Part shown: positions 10,805 through 22,720 of the stretch, one piece after another
How the letters are laid out: the number at the start of each line of letters is the position of its first letter
Numbering within the stretch: position 1 is the stretch's first letter
Program-made: the position numbers and the translations under genes
The notes under the pieces: generated by a model
The model's database searches: none
What the model saw: the letters and a program-made list of their open reading frames with translations, nothing else
What the model was told of the DNA's origin: nothing
Source of the DNA: Panax quinquefolius
Lineage: Eukaryota; Streptophyta; Magnoliopsida; Apiales; Araliaceae
Length of the DNA stretch: 64,000 nt
NCBI GenBank assembly: GCA_020205615.1
Contig: CM035156.1
Location: 18,689,128 to 18,753,127, forward strand
Direction: 5' to 3'

Positions 10805-10873
10805 CTTAGAATCCCGCTTGACATTCACTCAGTATGAGTGAATGTCGAATAGTCCCCAGTTTGAGACTGTTAC
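10805..10873 (+). repeat. Palindrome-bearing repeat, copy 1
   Basis: CTTAGAATCCCGCTTGA is followed by a hairpin (ACATTCACTC..GAGTGAATGT) and AATAGTCCC. A related copy sits in inverted orientation at 16531-16612. Confidence 0.6.
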
Positions 10874-10986
10874 TGTATGTTATGCCTCTCACTTAATTAA
10901 TTAGGCCGGTGCCAATAAGAAACGATTCATTTTTGTTGTTTTAAGAATTTTTCGGCTGTTATCTCTACACATTCTTCGAGTGCATA

Positions 10987-11360
10987 CACTACAAAAAAAC
11001 CAGTCATTGCCGACGGGCCTTGCCGTCGCCTATGACTCTCGTGTCGTCGGCATTGAGGTCATTAGTGATCATGGCGACCACCGTCGAGACGCTTGTCGCC
11101 CACGGTTCCGTCGTACCGTAGTCGGCATCATAATCATTGGCGACAGGGGTCATTCGCGATGGCACAATGTCAATGCCGATGGCTAAAGCGACGGCGACAC
11201 CGTCGGCAAAGACTCCATAAAGTTTTAGAGGGAAAAGCTCAGTCTCGACGGCATAACCGTCGGCAATGACATTTATAGCCGTCAAAAATGACTTTTGCAC
11301 ATGAGAGTGGCTATATGTCAATGGCAACGGCAAGGCCGTCACCATTACCCCCGTCGGCAA
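10987..11360 (+). repeat. CACTA left terminus and subterminal repeats
   Basis: After the CACTAC end, at least a dozen short GTCGGC/CCGTCG/GGCGAC motifs occur in both orientations up to about 11360, for example TTGCCGTCGCC and CGACGGCATAACCGTCGGCA. In En/Spm elements such motifs bind the TNPA protein. Open frames here (10980-11186 plus, 11004-11360 minus) are by-products of the repeats. Confidence 0.8.
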
Positions 11361-11864
11361 TGACTATATACATTTTGAATTTTTTTTTTATAATTTCACA
11401 ATTTCCCTGTTCATTTATAAATATAAACATACACCTGTTATAAACTAATAACAACCATCAAATAACAAGCAAATATCATACAATTCACCATTGAAATAGT
11501 AATCCAAATCAAGTATATAGATAAAAAATATAATGGCCGTCGGTACAACTCAAACACTGTACAAGTACATACATGAAACTCAGAATATAACATAAATTAA
11601 ACTAACTACAACCCGTCAACATCTCCATGTCATCGAAGTCATGCCATCATCACCGTGTAATCTTGGAGGAGTCTGTTCTCATCAATTCGATGATTCATCG
11701 CCTTATCTTCGAGAAATTTCGTCGTCATCAACTCGACGGTCATCACCAGTGCCTCCACCTCCACCTCCACCTCCACGAGTCTCGTCAACAAGACCCTAAA
11801 AAATTAAAATATTAATAACAAAGTCAAAATGAAAATATATTTACATTATTTTAATTTGTATTCT

Positions 11865-14800
11865 TCAAGTTAAGTCGGACGGGACTCGAACTCGGGCTAC
11901 GTATATCGGAATCGAATCCCATCAGTTGTAACGCATGTCTATTGCCTATGCGGTTCTATTGCCTGTGTTTACGTGTCGTTTGGACGAACGGGACAGGTTT
12001 TGGTCTCTTTTTTAGCTATTTTCCTAAATTTTCTCAAGTTAGGCGGACAGGACTCGAACTCGGGCTCCGTATATCGGAATCGAGTCCCGTCAGTTATAAC
12101 GCGTGTCTATTGCCTATGCGGTGCTATTGCCTGTGTTTGCATGTCGTTTGGAGGACTAGGGTGGGTTTCGGTCTCTTTTTTGGCTATTTTCCTAAGTTTT
12201 CTCAAGTTAGGCAGACGGGACTAGAACTCGGGCTCTATATTGGAATCAAGTCCCGTCAGTTGTAACACATGTCTATTGCCTATGCGGTGCTATTGCCTAT
12301 GTTTGCGTGTTGTTTGGAGGACCGGGACGGGTTTTGGTCTCTTTTTTGGCTATTTTCCTAAGTTTTCTCAAGTTAGGCGGACGTGACTCAAACTCGGGCT
12401 CCGTATATCGGAATTGAGTCCCGTCAGTTGTAACGCATGTCTATTGCCTATGCGGTGCTATTTCCTATGTTTGCATGTCGTTTGGAGGACCGGGGCAGGT
12501 TTTGGTCTCTTTTTTGGCTATTTTCCTAAGTTTTCTCAAGTTAGGCGTACGGGACTCGAACTCGGGTTCGGTATATCAGAATTGAGTCCCGTCAGTTGTA
12601 ACGCGTGTCTATTGCCTATGCAGTGCTATTGCCTATGTTTACGTGTCGTTTGGACGACCGGGACAGGTTTTGGTCTCTTTTTCAGCTATTTTCCTAAGTT
12701 TTCTCAAGTTAGGCGGACGGGACTCGAACTCGGGCTCCATATATCGGAATCGAGTCCCGTCAGTTGTAACGCGTGTCTATTGCCTATATGGTGGTATTTC
12801 CTATGTTTGCATGTCGTTTGGACGATCGGGATGGGTTTTGGTCTCTTTTTCGGCTATTTTCCTAAGTTTTCTCAAGTTAGGCGGACGGGACTCAAACTCG
12901 TGCTCCGTATATCGGAATCGAGACCCGTTAGTTGTAACGCGTGTCTATTGCCTATACGGTGGTATTGCTTGTGTTTGCGTGTTGTTTGGACTACCGGAAC
13001 GGGTTTTGGTCTTTTTTTCGGCTATTTTCCTAAGTTTTTCAAGTTAGGCAGATGGGACTCGAACTCGGGCTCCGTATATCGGAATCGAGTCCCGTCAGTT
13101 GTAACGCATGTCTATTGCCTATGCAGTGCTATTGCCTATGTTTGTGTGTCGTTTGGAGGACCGGAACGGGTTTTGGTCTCTTTTTTTTCTATTTTCCAAA
13201 GTTTTCTCAAGTTAGGCGGACGAGACTCGAACTCGGGCTCCGTATATCGTAATCGAGTACCATCAGTTGTAATGCGTGTCTACTGCCTATGCGGTGCTAT
13301 TGCCTATGTTTGCATATTATTTGGACGACCGGGACAGGTTTTGGTCTCTTTTTTAGCTATTTTCTTAAATTTTCTCAAGTTAGGTGGAGGGACTCGAACT
13401 CGGGCTCCGTATATCGGAATCGAGTCTCGTCAGTTTTAACGCGTGTCCATTGCCTATGTTGTGCTATTACCTATATTTGCGTGTCGTTTGGAGGATCGGG
13501 GCGGGTTTTGGTCTCTTTTTTTGGCTATTTTCCTAAGTTTTCTCAAGTTAGGCGGACGGGACTTGAACTCGGACTCTGTATATCGGAATCGAGTCCCATC
13601 AGTTGTAACGAGTGTCTATTACCTATGCGGTACTATTGCCTATGTTTGCGTGTCATTTGGAGGACCGGGACTGGTTTTGGTCTCTTTTTTGGCTATTTTC
13701 CTAAGTTATCTCAAGTTAGGCGGACGAGACTCAAACTCGGGCTCCGTATATCAGAATCGAGTCCTGTTAGTTGTAACGCGTGTCTATTGCCTATGCGGTG
13801 CTATTGCCTATGTTTGCATGTCGTTTGGAGGACCGGGGTTGGTTTGGTCTCTTTTTGGTTATTTTCCTAAGTTTTTTCTCAAGTTAGGCGGACGGGACTC
13901 GAACTCGGGCTCCGTATATCAGAATTGAGTCCCATCAGTTGTAACGCGTGTCTATTGCCTATGCGGTGCTATTGCCTATATTTTCGTATAGTTTGGACGT
14001 CCGGGACGGGTTTTGGTCTCTTTTTCGACTATTTTCCTAAGTTTTCTCAAGTTAGGCGGACGAGACTCGAACTCGGGCTCCGTATTTTAGAATCGAGTCC
14101 CGTCATTTGTAACGCATATCTATTGCCTATGCAGTGGTATTTCTTGTGTTTGCGTGTTGTTTGGACGACCGGGATGGGTTTTGGTCTCTTTTTCGGCTAT
14201 TTTCCTAAGTTTTCTCAAGTTAGGCGGACGGGACTCAAACTCGAGCTCCGTATATCAGAATAGAGTTCCGTTAGTTGTAATGCGTGTCTATTGCCTATGC
14301 GGTGGTATTGCCTATATTTGCGTGTCGTTTGGACGACCGAGACAGGTTTTGGTCTCTTTTTCTGCTATTTTTCTAAGTATTCTCAAGTTAGGCAGACGGG
14401 ACTCGAACTCGGGCTCCGTATATCGGAATCGAGTCCCGTCAACAGAACGCTGTTTATTGTCTATATCTTGATCTTATTGCACGTGTTTTTGCGTGTCGTT
14501 TAGAGGACCGGGATGGATTTTGGTCTCTTTTTTGGCTATTTTTTTAAGTTTTCTCAAGTTAGGCGGACGAGACTCGAACTCGGGCTCCGTTTATCGAAAT
14601 CGAGTCCCATCAGTTGTAACGTGTATCTATTGCCTATGCGGTGGTATTGCTTGTGTTTAGGTGTCATTTGGATGACCGGCACAGGTTTTGGTCTCTTTTT
14701 CGGCTATTTTTCTAAGTTTTCTCAAGTTAGGCGGATGGGACTCGAACTCGAGCTCCATATATCGGAATCGAGTCCCGTCAGTTGTAACGCGTGTCTATTG

Positions 14801-15005
14801 CCTGTGTTTGCGTGTCGTTTGGAGGACCGGGATGGGTTTTGGTCTCTTTTTCGACTATTTTCTTAAGTTTTCTCAAGTCAGGCGGACGGGACTCGAACTC
14901 GGGCTCCGTATATCGGAATCGAGTCCCGTCAGTTATAACGTATTTTTATTGCCTATGCGGTGCTATTGCCTATGTTTGCATGTCGTTTGGACGGCAGGGA
15001 CGTGT
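11865..15005. repeat. 168-bp tandem repeat array, about 18.7 copies
   Basis: The word ATTGCCTATGCGG recurs at 11941, 12109, 12275, 12443, 12611, 12779 and 12947, so the period is 168 bp with rare indels. One unit contains GTCGTTTGGAGGACCGGG, TTTTGGTCTCTTTTTTGGC, CTCAAGTTAGGCGG and ACGGGACTCGAACTCGGGC. Each unit carries an 11-bp perfect inverted repeat (ACGGGACTCGA...TCGAGTCCCGT) around a smaller TCCG/CGGA stem. Because 168 is 3 x 56, plus-strand frames stay open for several units (one is 341 codons), but codon content is repeat-driven and I do not call a protein. Confidence 0.92.
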
Positions 15006-15050
15006 CGTCATAGTGTTTTGTGCAGTCTAATTAGCTAATTACTAATGATG

Positions 15051-15137
15051 AACTTTACCCACCATATGTTAAATATATACCACTACTACTACCATATGCC
15101 TTTCTAAATATATACCACCACTACTACCATATGCCTG
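15051..15137. repeat. Short tandem duplication beside the array
   Basis: AAATATATACCACTACTACT ACCATATGCCT occurs twice, at about 15069 and 15107, followed by TGTGTTTGCGTGTTA, a piece of the 168-bp unit. Confidence 0.65.
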
Positions 15138-15220
15138 TGTTTGCGTGTTAACTAGTTATTTGAGAGTTTATATAAGCAATATAATTATAAATAAGGAAAT
15201 ACATCAATAATAAGTTTTAC

Positions 15221-16385
15221 CTGTCGAATATGTGGAAGAAAGATGTTGGCCAAGACAACTGCACATACACGGATGTCCTCCTCCCGGACTACAACCATGA
15301 GGTCGTCAACGGCAGCTGCACGATCTATGGAGCCGTGAACAACCTCCCTGAGCAAATTTGGTAGATCCGGCTCGCGATTTGGTGCTTACCGATCGCAGAC
15401 GACATCGCCGCGTATGCACCCCTATGATCCGCCTGAAGAAGTCATCAGATAATGAAGGGTCGGCAGCTGATCCACTCGCACCACTACCTCCGGTGGGTGG
15501 GCGACGTCGAGATCTCGCAGTAGGGACTATAGTGTAGGCTGGGACACGGGGAATGCCCACAACTCTACCCTTCTTCGCCCCACAGCAACTGCAGCCCAAT
15601 CCTCTATCTCCTCGTCTCTCACGCCAACATCGCCCAACGGAGTGTCACTCTTCGCTGCTCCGGACCATAGAAAGGTCCTCGAACCGTGTCTGAAAAAACA
15701 CAGAAATAGGTGAAAACCAAGTATTACACAAAAAAAATACAATGCGCTCTGCCTTAAGTGAGATATAACAACCGTCACCTTTCTTCTGGTGAGCGTACCA
15801 CCAAAACTCGAGGCGAGAAGGTCGGTGCTTTAGACTCACCTCGAGTCTCTCCGTGTAGAGGTCATACGACTGATTCCTAGTGTAATGTGGGAGACGACTC
15901 TGCTGTCGGGCAGCTGTACGCTGTGCCGACATCTTCTTAAATGTCTCGCCCTCCCAAATATCGCACATCTGCTCCCACACCGCAGCACCAATGAAATAGG
16001 GTCGGACATCTCTAAGTGTCTGTCCATTAGCCATCTTGGTTTGGGCCTTTTTCTTCCAATCGTAGACCCAATTATGCCAATTCATCTCGAGATACTTCCC
16101 CAGAACAGTGTTACCATGGGTTTCCTGCCCATCCTCAAAGCGATAATATCTCTGCAGTACAACATATGAATATCAGCAGTTACTTAGTACACAACATAAA
16201 GCAAAGCGGTAAATAAATATTCAAAAGCACAAATTAAAACTAACATATGAATGAATGACTTCTTACCCTAAACTCAGCAATAATTAGCCCACGGGTGCGG
16301 TCATCCACATCCGCCCACCTCATCCACGGGCTGGAGAATCGGTTGCGAACGATCCCAAGCAACGTGTACCTTGGCGTCGCGTCAA
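15221..16385 (-). pseudogene. CACTA-associated Transposase_24 (TNPA-like) gene
   Basis: Minus-strand exons: 16267 to about 16385 (YTLLGIVRNRFSSPWMRWAD, donor GTAAGA), 16151 to about 15770 and 15689-15221 (donor GTAAAA after CACATATTCGACAG). The middle exon encodes RYYRFEDGQETHG, then MNWHNWVYDWKKKAQTKMAN and PYFIGAAVWEQMCDIWE, then FKKMSAQRTAAR, then RLPHYTRNQSYDLYTERLE. This is the plant Transposase_24 family of CACTA elements, DNA-binding TNPA-type proteins rather than the catalytic subunit. The last exon has the family-like CGAKKGRVVGIP and a helical tail. It needs at least one frame change (about 15560-15600), and the acceptor of the first exon lacks a clear AG, so it is probably broken. 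A further upstream exon may lie at 16490-16545. Confidence 0.7.
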
Positions 16386-17110
16386 GGATAATAAAATTAA
16401 AATTATTAAATTTCCAAATTACAAAGAATATATAAGAACTAAATAATTAATACAAACGTAATGTATATATTACCTAGTAGTCCCGACACACGGCATATCG
16501 GCGCATACTGGGGATTTCTAAATAATCCACGTCTTTAGTCCCAAAATAGGGACTATTTGAGATTCACTCCTACTAAGTGAAACTCAAACGGGTTTCTAAG
16601 CTTCCTAAACTATATGAAAATATGCATATGAAAGTATAATGAGCTGGTAAATTTTTTAAACCCTCAAATAGGAAAAAAACAAATAAATTAAGAATTAGAA
16701 GATCCTATACAATTTGAGGATCCTAACCAGGATAAATTGTTAGGTAAAATCCAAAATGATTACATTAAATCTAGCAATGCATCGACATTATATTTCTCAT
16801 AATCCAAAATTACCAGAAAACAAAGTGAATTTGTGTTTTAATGTCTATTAGGGTGGGTCAAAGCATGTTCTGAATTATTTAACTTATAGTGAAGAGGGTT
16901 GACAATATAAATATAGATTATAAATTAAAAGACAATGATGATCTAATCAAAGTAAATACATAAGAAAATATGTACTGTTTTGTTTAATTATAAAATTCTT
17001 AAAATGAAAGTCAGGCTTTAGCAATAACTTGTTCCAATGAAAGCATTTTCGGAAATTCATTTTGCAATTTTAACTTACTAATAGACTGCATTGCCCGGAA
17101 CCATTTCCAG
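16386..17110. other. Non-coding interior of the CACTA element
   Basis: AT-rich, with a possible minus-strand exon (MRRYAVCRD before a TAG|GTAATA donor) near 16490-16530 and the inverted copy of a palindromic repeat at 16531-16612. No other gene is visible. Confidence 0.45.
16531..16612 (-). repeat. Palindrome-bearing repeat, copy 2 (inverted)
   Basis: Reversed, it reads CTTAGAAACCCGTTTGAG, TTCACTTAGTAGGAGTGAA and TCAAATAGTCCC. This aligns with 10805-10873 at roughly three bases in four, by eye. Confidence 0.6.
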
Positions 17111-17263
17111 ACATGTACAGAGATGGTCATGCCTATGACTAGTTCCATGGAGAGCATGTTTCCTCCATTCTCCTTCAGTTACAAGGACTTTGAAGAGAAT
17201 TGCTTGAAAAACTATGGAGTTAATCCCAAACCACTCCGGATCACTACCGAGTTTGGTGGAAGT
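17111..17263 (+). pseudogene. Captured exon of a Pro-X carboxypeptidase (peptidase S28)
   Basis: This is a single 153-bp exon with an intact acceptor (TTTCCAG|ACA) and donor (GGAAGT|GTAAGT). It encodes 51 residues: TCTEMVMPMTSSMESMFPP, FSFSYKDFEENCLKNYGV and NPKPLRITTEFGGS. It matches the segment of plant lysosomal Pro-X carboxypeptidase-like serine peptidases (family S28) that lies between the catalytic Ser and the Asp/His region. No catalytic residue is in this exon. No neighbouring S28 exons were found on either side, so it is a gene scrap carried by the CACTA element rather than a gene. Leu-Arg replaces the His-Trp usually seen before ITTEFGG, as I recall the family. Confidence 0.78.
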
Positions 17264-17843
17264 GTAAGTTTGAAAAACTATTCCGATTATGAGAAATATA
17301 ATGTCGATGCATTGCTAGATTCAAAAAGGCTATCCAAATTTCAAAGGACCCTTTACTTTCCCCCAAATCTCTCCCGTATATATACACGTACGCATTAGAT
17401 CATAGTAATTAATTACTGAAGAAAAAAAGACAAAGTTCTTCAAACGAGATTATAATCAATATATTCACCAAATTGAGCAATACCCAATTATTACCTCAAA
17501 CACAGGCATACACGCAAAAATAGAAAATGGGTTCAAAATAAACAAGCGATTAGATTGAAATAGATGAAAAAATTACAGTGAACAATAATGCCCCAAACTG
17601 CACCTCTTCAATAGCCCAATAAACAAACCAGATTTTGAATTCAGAATGGAAAAGCCTAATTTCATACATTGGCATAAAAATTAAAAATAACCAAACAAAA
17701 ATGGTCCATTACTTAGCCTTACAACATATACAGTAAAGAAGAAAAAAATACTTAGCTCAAAACTCAAGTACAAATTAAAGTAAAAAGTTATGCGAATTCA
17801 AGTACTTAGCTCAGAACATATAATAGAAAAAATAGAATTATAC
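17264..17843. other. Non-coding interior of the CACTA element
   Basis: AT-rich sequence between the captured exon and the putative first exon. No gene, terminus or repeat that I can support. Confidence 0.45.
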
Positions 17844-18098
17844 CTATTGCAAGTTGAGCGAAACCACGAGTAAAGAAGAAAGAAGGAGAGGTGGAGCGCC
17901 GGCCGTACGTGGTGGCCAGAGTATGGCAGGAGGGGGAGGCTCGTCCGCGATATGGGAGGAGGGGGAGCTGACCTTGAAGCTTTTTTCTTCAATTAATGGC
18001 GTCTGGGAGGTATGGAAATTGAAGCAGGTCGAGGAAAATCAAATATCGAAGAATGAAAGAAGCGAGAGGAAGAGGAGGAAAAGGCATAGAGTCGTTCT
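17844..18098 (-). other. Possible first exon of the minus-strand CACTA gene
   Basis: On the minus strand a C/T-rich leader-like segment (CCTTTTCCTCCTCTTCC) leads through a GC-richer stretch to a possible donor (AATAG|GTATAA at 17843). The richer base composition and its position next to the right subterminal repeats fit a 5' exon of the transposon gene. Protein content is not recognisable. Confidence 0.35.
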
Positions 18099-18660
18099 TG
18101 TGACGCCCCCAAAATAGGAATACATCACCCATCTTGAGTCTCCAAATACATGGTACAAAAATACAAAATATAACTTACTTATACAATTGTCGTGTAACAT
18201 ACGACAAAACATAAGCTGAGAGTTTAAACAAGAATATTGCCTTCTAGACAATATCCACTCTCAATGGAGTCCTCATTATATTTATTGTCACACTATTTAA
18301 TAGAATAGTGAGGACTACTAATGCTATCATCTAGACCGTCACTCCGTTCCCCGACTAGTCCCAACTATATTCTCATTTTCTGAAGAGAATAGTGAAAGAA
18401 AGGGTGAGCTCAACTAGCCCAGTAAGAAATATTATGACTAAGATAATGCAGAATAAATTATCATTAGTCTTCAACAATGTTAAACTGATAAAATACAATA
18501 GACATCAAGTTTAACTGCAGCGAAATAAGCAATCCATTAGAAGAGTCAAGTAAAGAATAAAATCTACTATCTTCTATTATTTAAAATGTTTTCATCAATT
18601 TTTATCGCTGAGACTCAGCTTAGTAAATAAACCACATCATCGAATCATCCCTGCTCTACG

Positions 18661-20753
18661 TGTGACGCCCCCAAAATAGGTCCATTCCATCCAACTCATT
18701 CTGAGTCGCCAAAGATATTAATCAGTAGGTCATGTTCATCTCAACACATGTTCATCTTTGCACTACGGGCCAAAGATATTCATCAAGAAATCATTCATCT
18801 TTGCACTACAGGCCAAAGATATTCCATAATATCATCATTTAAGACTGAGGATGATGAAAAATATTTTTAAAGAAATGAATCCAGTGAAACAAAATGACAA
18901 GGATTAAGGATTAAGGATTCGTACTTTGTTTTATCCACGTCCAAAAATACCTCAAAAATAATCATAGTGGTGTAAAATTCAAGAATGATCAAAACATGGA
19001 TACAATCAAAGCTAGTATCCGAATAGATATTTTGTAGGCGAAAAGGAAAATTTTCATTTTTCTATGAATAGTGTCGATTAAGTAAATAGTGTCGATATCG
19101 TGAATAGTCCGTATACGTGAATAGTAACTTCGACACCAAATGTTCCAAATTTGATAAAACTTCAGATCAATATTTCAAAGATAATGATATTGAAGAAATA
19201 ATATCATTACGAAAAAAAATAATATCCTTTACCTCGAAAGATCAGTACTTCTAGCTGAAACACTGGATATAGGCTATGACTTGAACTTGCACCGTATAAC
19301 AATACTCAAAGTATATTCAAAATACTCACAAGAATACGCTCGATAATATAGAGAGAGAAAACTTCAGTTTCTGGTGTGATTTTCAATTCTAACCTAAGCA
19401 CCCTATTTATAGGAAATTGCTTAGAACACCAAAGCAGAAAATTTAATAAAATATTAATAAATTTATATAAATCATATGCAAACTTAGAAATTCTGATTTC
19501 AACATATTTTTCAACACATGTGCCTACCAACCAACCACAAAAACGTTTTTGTTATTTTAAACAATTAAAACTTCCAAAAATCAATTATTTCTGAACTCCG
19601 GAACTTTAATAATTTATAATAAATAGCCCTTTTGTCAGAAAATTCGAAACTCATGACTTTTTATAGGAAATTCAATTCTCTACAACTTTGCAGAAGAAAG
19701 TTTTTCCAAATTCCAAACAAAAATTGGCCCGAAATCCACAAACGGGCGATTTACGTGTTATAATAAAATTTCGGTCAATAAATGGGGTCCCACCGAGCAT
19801 GTTTAACATGTTTTAAACATTTATTGCACAAAATATACTCTTCCTCCTCAGATACTCATATATCCCACATTCGTTTGTAAAAAATATCACCATTATTATA
19901 TTATTAAAATATAATAATATATTTAAATGAATTATTTTATGAGAAAAGATAAAATTTCAATTTTCAACAATTGTCACATTAAAAATTTTCTCCATCTATA
20001 TCCACATAAAATCAATTTTTTCTCATCATATGAATCAATAATTAATTATTCACAAATAATATTACTGAGAATCACAATATCGACAACCGTGCAGCCTAGA
20101 GAAAGGGGGCTTTCAATAAGAATTTCTCCTCATTGTAGCGCAATTAGGTGACCAAACCTCTCCTTAGAAAGAACTTTCTAGACATTGCCAATAATGTTAT
20201 CTAATAATATTATTCAGATAATATGAATTATTGCTTCGATAATGAAAAAATCGTGTAATGACAATTATTGAAACAACAACAATATAAAATATCAACGCAA
20301 AGCAATTATTAAATCAATAAAATCTTCGAACAGTAATTCAGTAACCATTATTGAGTAGTGCCTTCACGTAAGAATCAATAATTGATGCAATACCGTGTCT
20401 TCTTGTGTTTTTAACCACTTCAGTAGTATTTTAATAAAGATAATTGCAGAATAACTACTACTGTTATTTTTAAACAACTTAAATTTGTCGTTTTCTTCAT
20501 CCAATCGCTTTCGTTATGGGGCCCACACATGGTCGCTGCTTGCGTCGCATTTAATATTCCCTGACAAAGATTAATATTCCACGACCAAACGAATATTCCC
20601 AAACAACAATGAATATTTTATAACCACTTGCTTATTTTGAAATATTTGCGTATTTTACCCCTAATTATCCATATTAATCAAATCAACCCTTACTATTTCA
20701 AAATAATAAATAGAGAAAATTAAATTTCATTAATAATAAGTTGGGGTCTTACA
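18661..20753 (-). repeat. Solo LTR, family A, minus strand
   Basis: It begins TGTGACGCCCCCAAAATAGG and ends GTTGGGGTCTTACA, and is flanked by CTACG at 18656-18660 and 20754-20758. It is 2,093 bp, about 500 bp shorter than LTRs of element A because the part just inside its TGTGACG end is deleted. CAG/CTG sites read cleanly here, so this copy is a useful reference for the garbled copies to the right. The reversed TATA box lies near 19403. Confidence 0.85.
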
Positions 20754-22179
20754 CTACGGGCCAAAGACATTCATTAAATTATCAATGGTCATGACTATAC
20801 CGAATAATCCCTAGTCATAATCATACCAAGTCCATCTCTGCACGTAAGCCAAAGATATACAACAATAAAACCAATAATCAACAATCCATCTTTGCACGTA
20901 AGCCAAAGATATACAATTCAATAATCAGCAGTCCATCTTCGCACGTAAGCCAAAGATAACTTTCATCACCATATAAGCATGAGGATATTGACAATGATAT
21001 AAGCATTAATCAAACTAAAACAAGGATAAATATTAAAGACTTTAAAATTATCCAAATATTATCAATCACTTAATAAACTCATAATCTAATATTATTAATA
21101 TTATAACAATATTTTAATCACTTCTTAAACTTATAAACAATTTATTTTAATTGTTTACACTTTACCAAATAATGCATTTAATCATTCAAAGGATGCTATA
21201 ATCATAAGATTTCATCACCAATGATCAAATCCCTCATCAAAAATTTGCAACTACCTTATATAGGATTTTCAAGCCATAAAATCCTATTTTCCAACTTTGT
21301 TACTTCACATAACATATTTAACTCATATGTTCGTAATTAAACTATTTTCATGAAAATAATGAAATCGGTCCCAAAAATATTTCTTTTCGGGATTTAGTGA
21401 ATATAGTCCCATAATGAAATATATATTTTCTTAGAATTTTTAAAATTTATTTACTATTTTTCAAAAATCAATTTCTAATTAATTCCTTAAGAAATTAGCT
21501 ACCTCAAGTTTAACTCCAAAATTCCCAAATCTTGGCGAGAATCTTACACATGTTAACGTGAGCTTCAGGTTTATATTTCATGGTCATTGAGTTATAGAAC
21601 TCGGTTATAGCATTTTTCGTCGGAAAAACCTAAATATCAAGTCATAACTTGTTCATTTTAAGTGGAATGAGCTCATTTTTGGACAGGAGGTACCTTATAC
21701 CATATACTTTCATGTCCCAAAAGGCCAAATTTTTCTCACAAATTAAGTGGCCAAAAAATTGACCCTTTTAAAAATATGGATGAGCTTTTTTTTAGCATTT
21801 CCAGATTTTTCATCCTTTACTAAAATCAGTCCACATTAAAATCTACAATACCTTTTTCAGTGATTCCACTTGGATAAGTTATAAGACTCATAGATCTAAC
21901 TCTAGAACTTGACCACACTCAAAAATTCAAAATATAATAGGAGATATGGTCAATTGAATTTCATGTTCCATTTTCACCAAAATCTGATTTTTCAACCATT
22001 TGTGATTTCTAAGAAACTTTCATGTTTTCACATATTAACCAACATAACTTATCATAACACTTACTAATACTACATATACCCATGGTTTTCATCAACCATT
22101 TGCTTTTATTATGACTTTCTCCATAATCCACGTAAACAGATTATTTCCACAATTTAATAAGGAATGAATACAAAGGATC

Positions 22180-22720
22180 AATCACCATGCATGTGGTAAT
22201 CCATATAGAGAGGTTATTCCAATAGAATAATAAAGAATGGAATAACAGAAGGATTCACCATGCATGTGATATAGACACGCGATGCAGACGAGTTATTCTA
22301 ATGAATAATAAAGAAGCGGAACCGGTCGGTGTGATCCACTTGATGCGGATATTCCAACGGAATAATAAAGAACGGAACCAGGTCAAGCGAAATTCGCACC
22401 GACAGGATATTCCAACAGAATAATAAATAATGGAACCAGGTCCGGCGTAAGCGTCATGGCGAGGATATTAAACGAGTAATAATAAATAATGGAACCAGTC
22501 CGTGAAAATGTACGCATGAGGATATTACGACAAAATAATAAAGAACGGTATAATAAAAGAATTTCATCATGTATGCGAAGACTTTGCAGATATACAAGTT
22601 ATTCAATATAATAATAAAGAATGGAATAATGAGAAGAATTTCACCATGTATGCGGTATTGTATCTCGATAGACAGAGTTATTCAAATGAATAATAATAAG
22701 GAATGGAATAACAATAGCTC
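22180..22720 (-). repeat. Degenerate tandem repeat inside the LTR
   Basis: Units of about 60-75 bp each contain TTATTCC/AATAATAAAGAATGGAA and a CATGCATG- or ACCGG-like core. The same module appears on the plus strand in LTRs B and C (about 37560-38000, 43190-43680, 50500-50990, 56200-56640, 62090-62600), with repeated TGGAACATC...TGTTTTACACC...GGTTCC. Confidence 0.65.

Noticed and set aside
12414..13439. 341-codon open frame on the plus strand
   Set aside because: It lies wholly inside the 168-bp array. All three plus frames stay open because the unit is 56 codons long, and no start context, splice structure or domain supports a protein.
11881..15000. Repeated GGGACTCGAACTCGGG resembling a tRNA T-arm
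   Set aside because: There is no acceptor stem, anticodon arm or CCA-compatible end at the right spacing; the similarity is limited to the TCGAA core.
11865..15005. Regular repeats suggestive of a CRISPR array
   Set aside because: The units are contiguous 168-bp copies with no unique spacers, in a plant transposon.
17854..18117. 87-codon plus-strand frame
   Set aside because: It crosses the CACTA/LTR boundary at 18099, so it cannot be an ancestral gene; base composition fits a minus-strand leader exon better.
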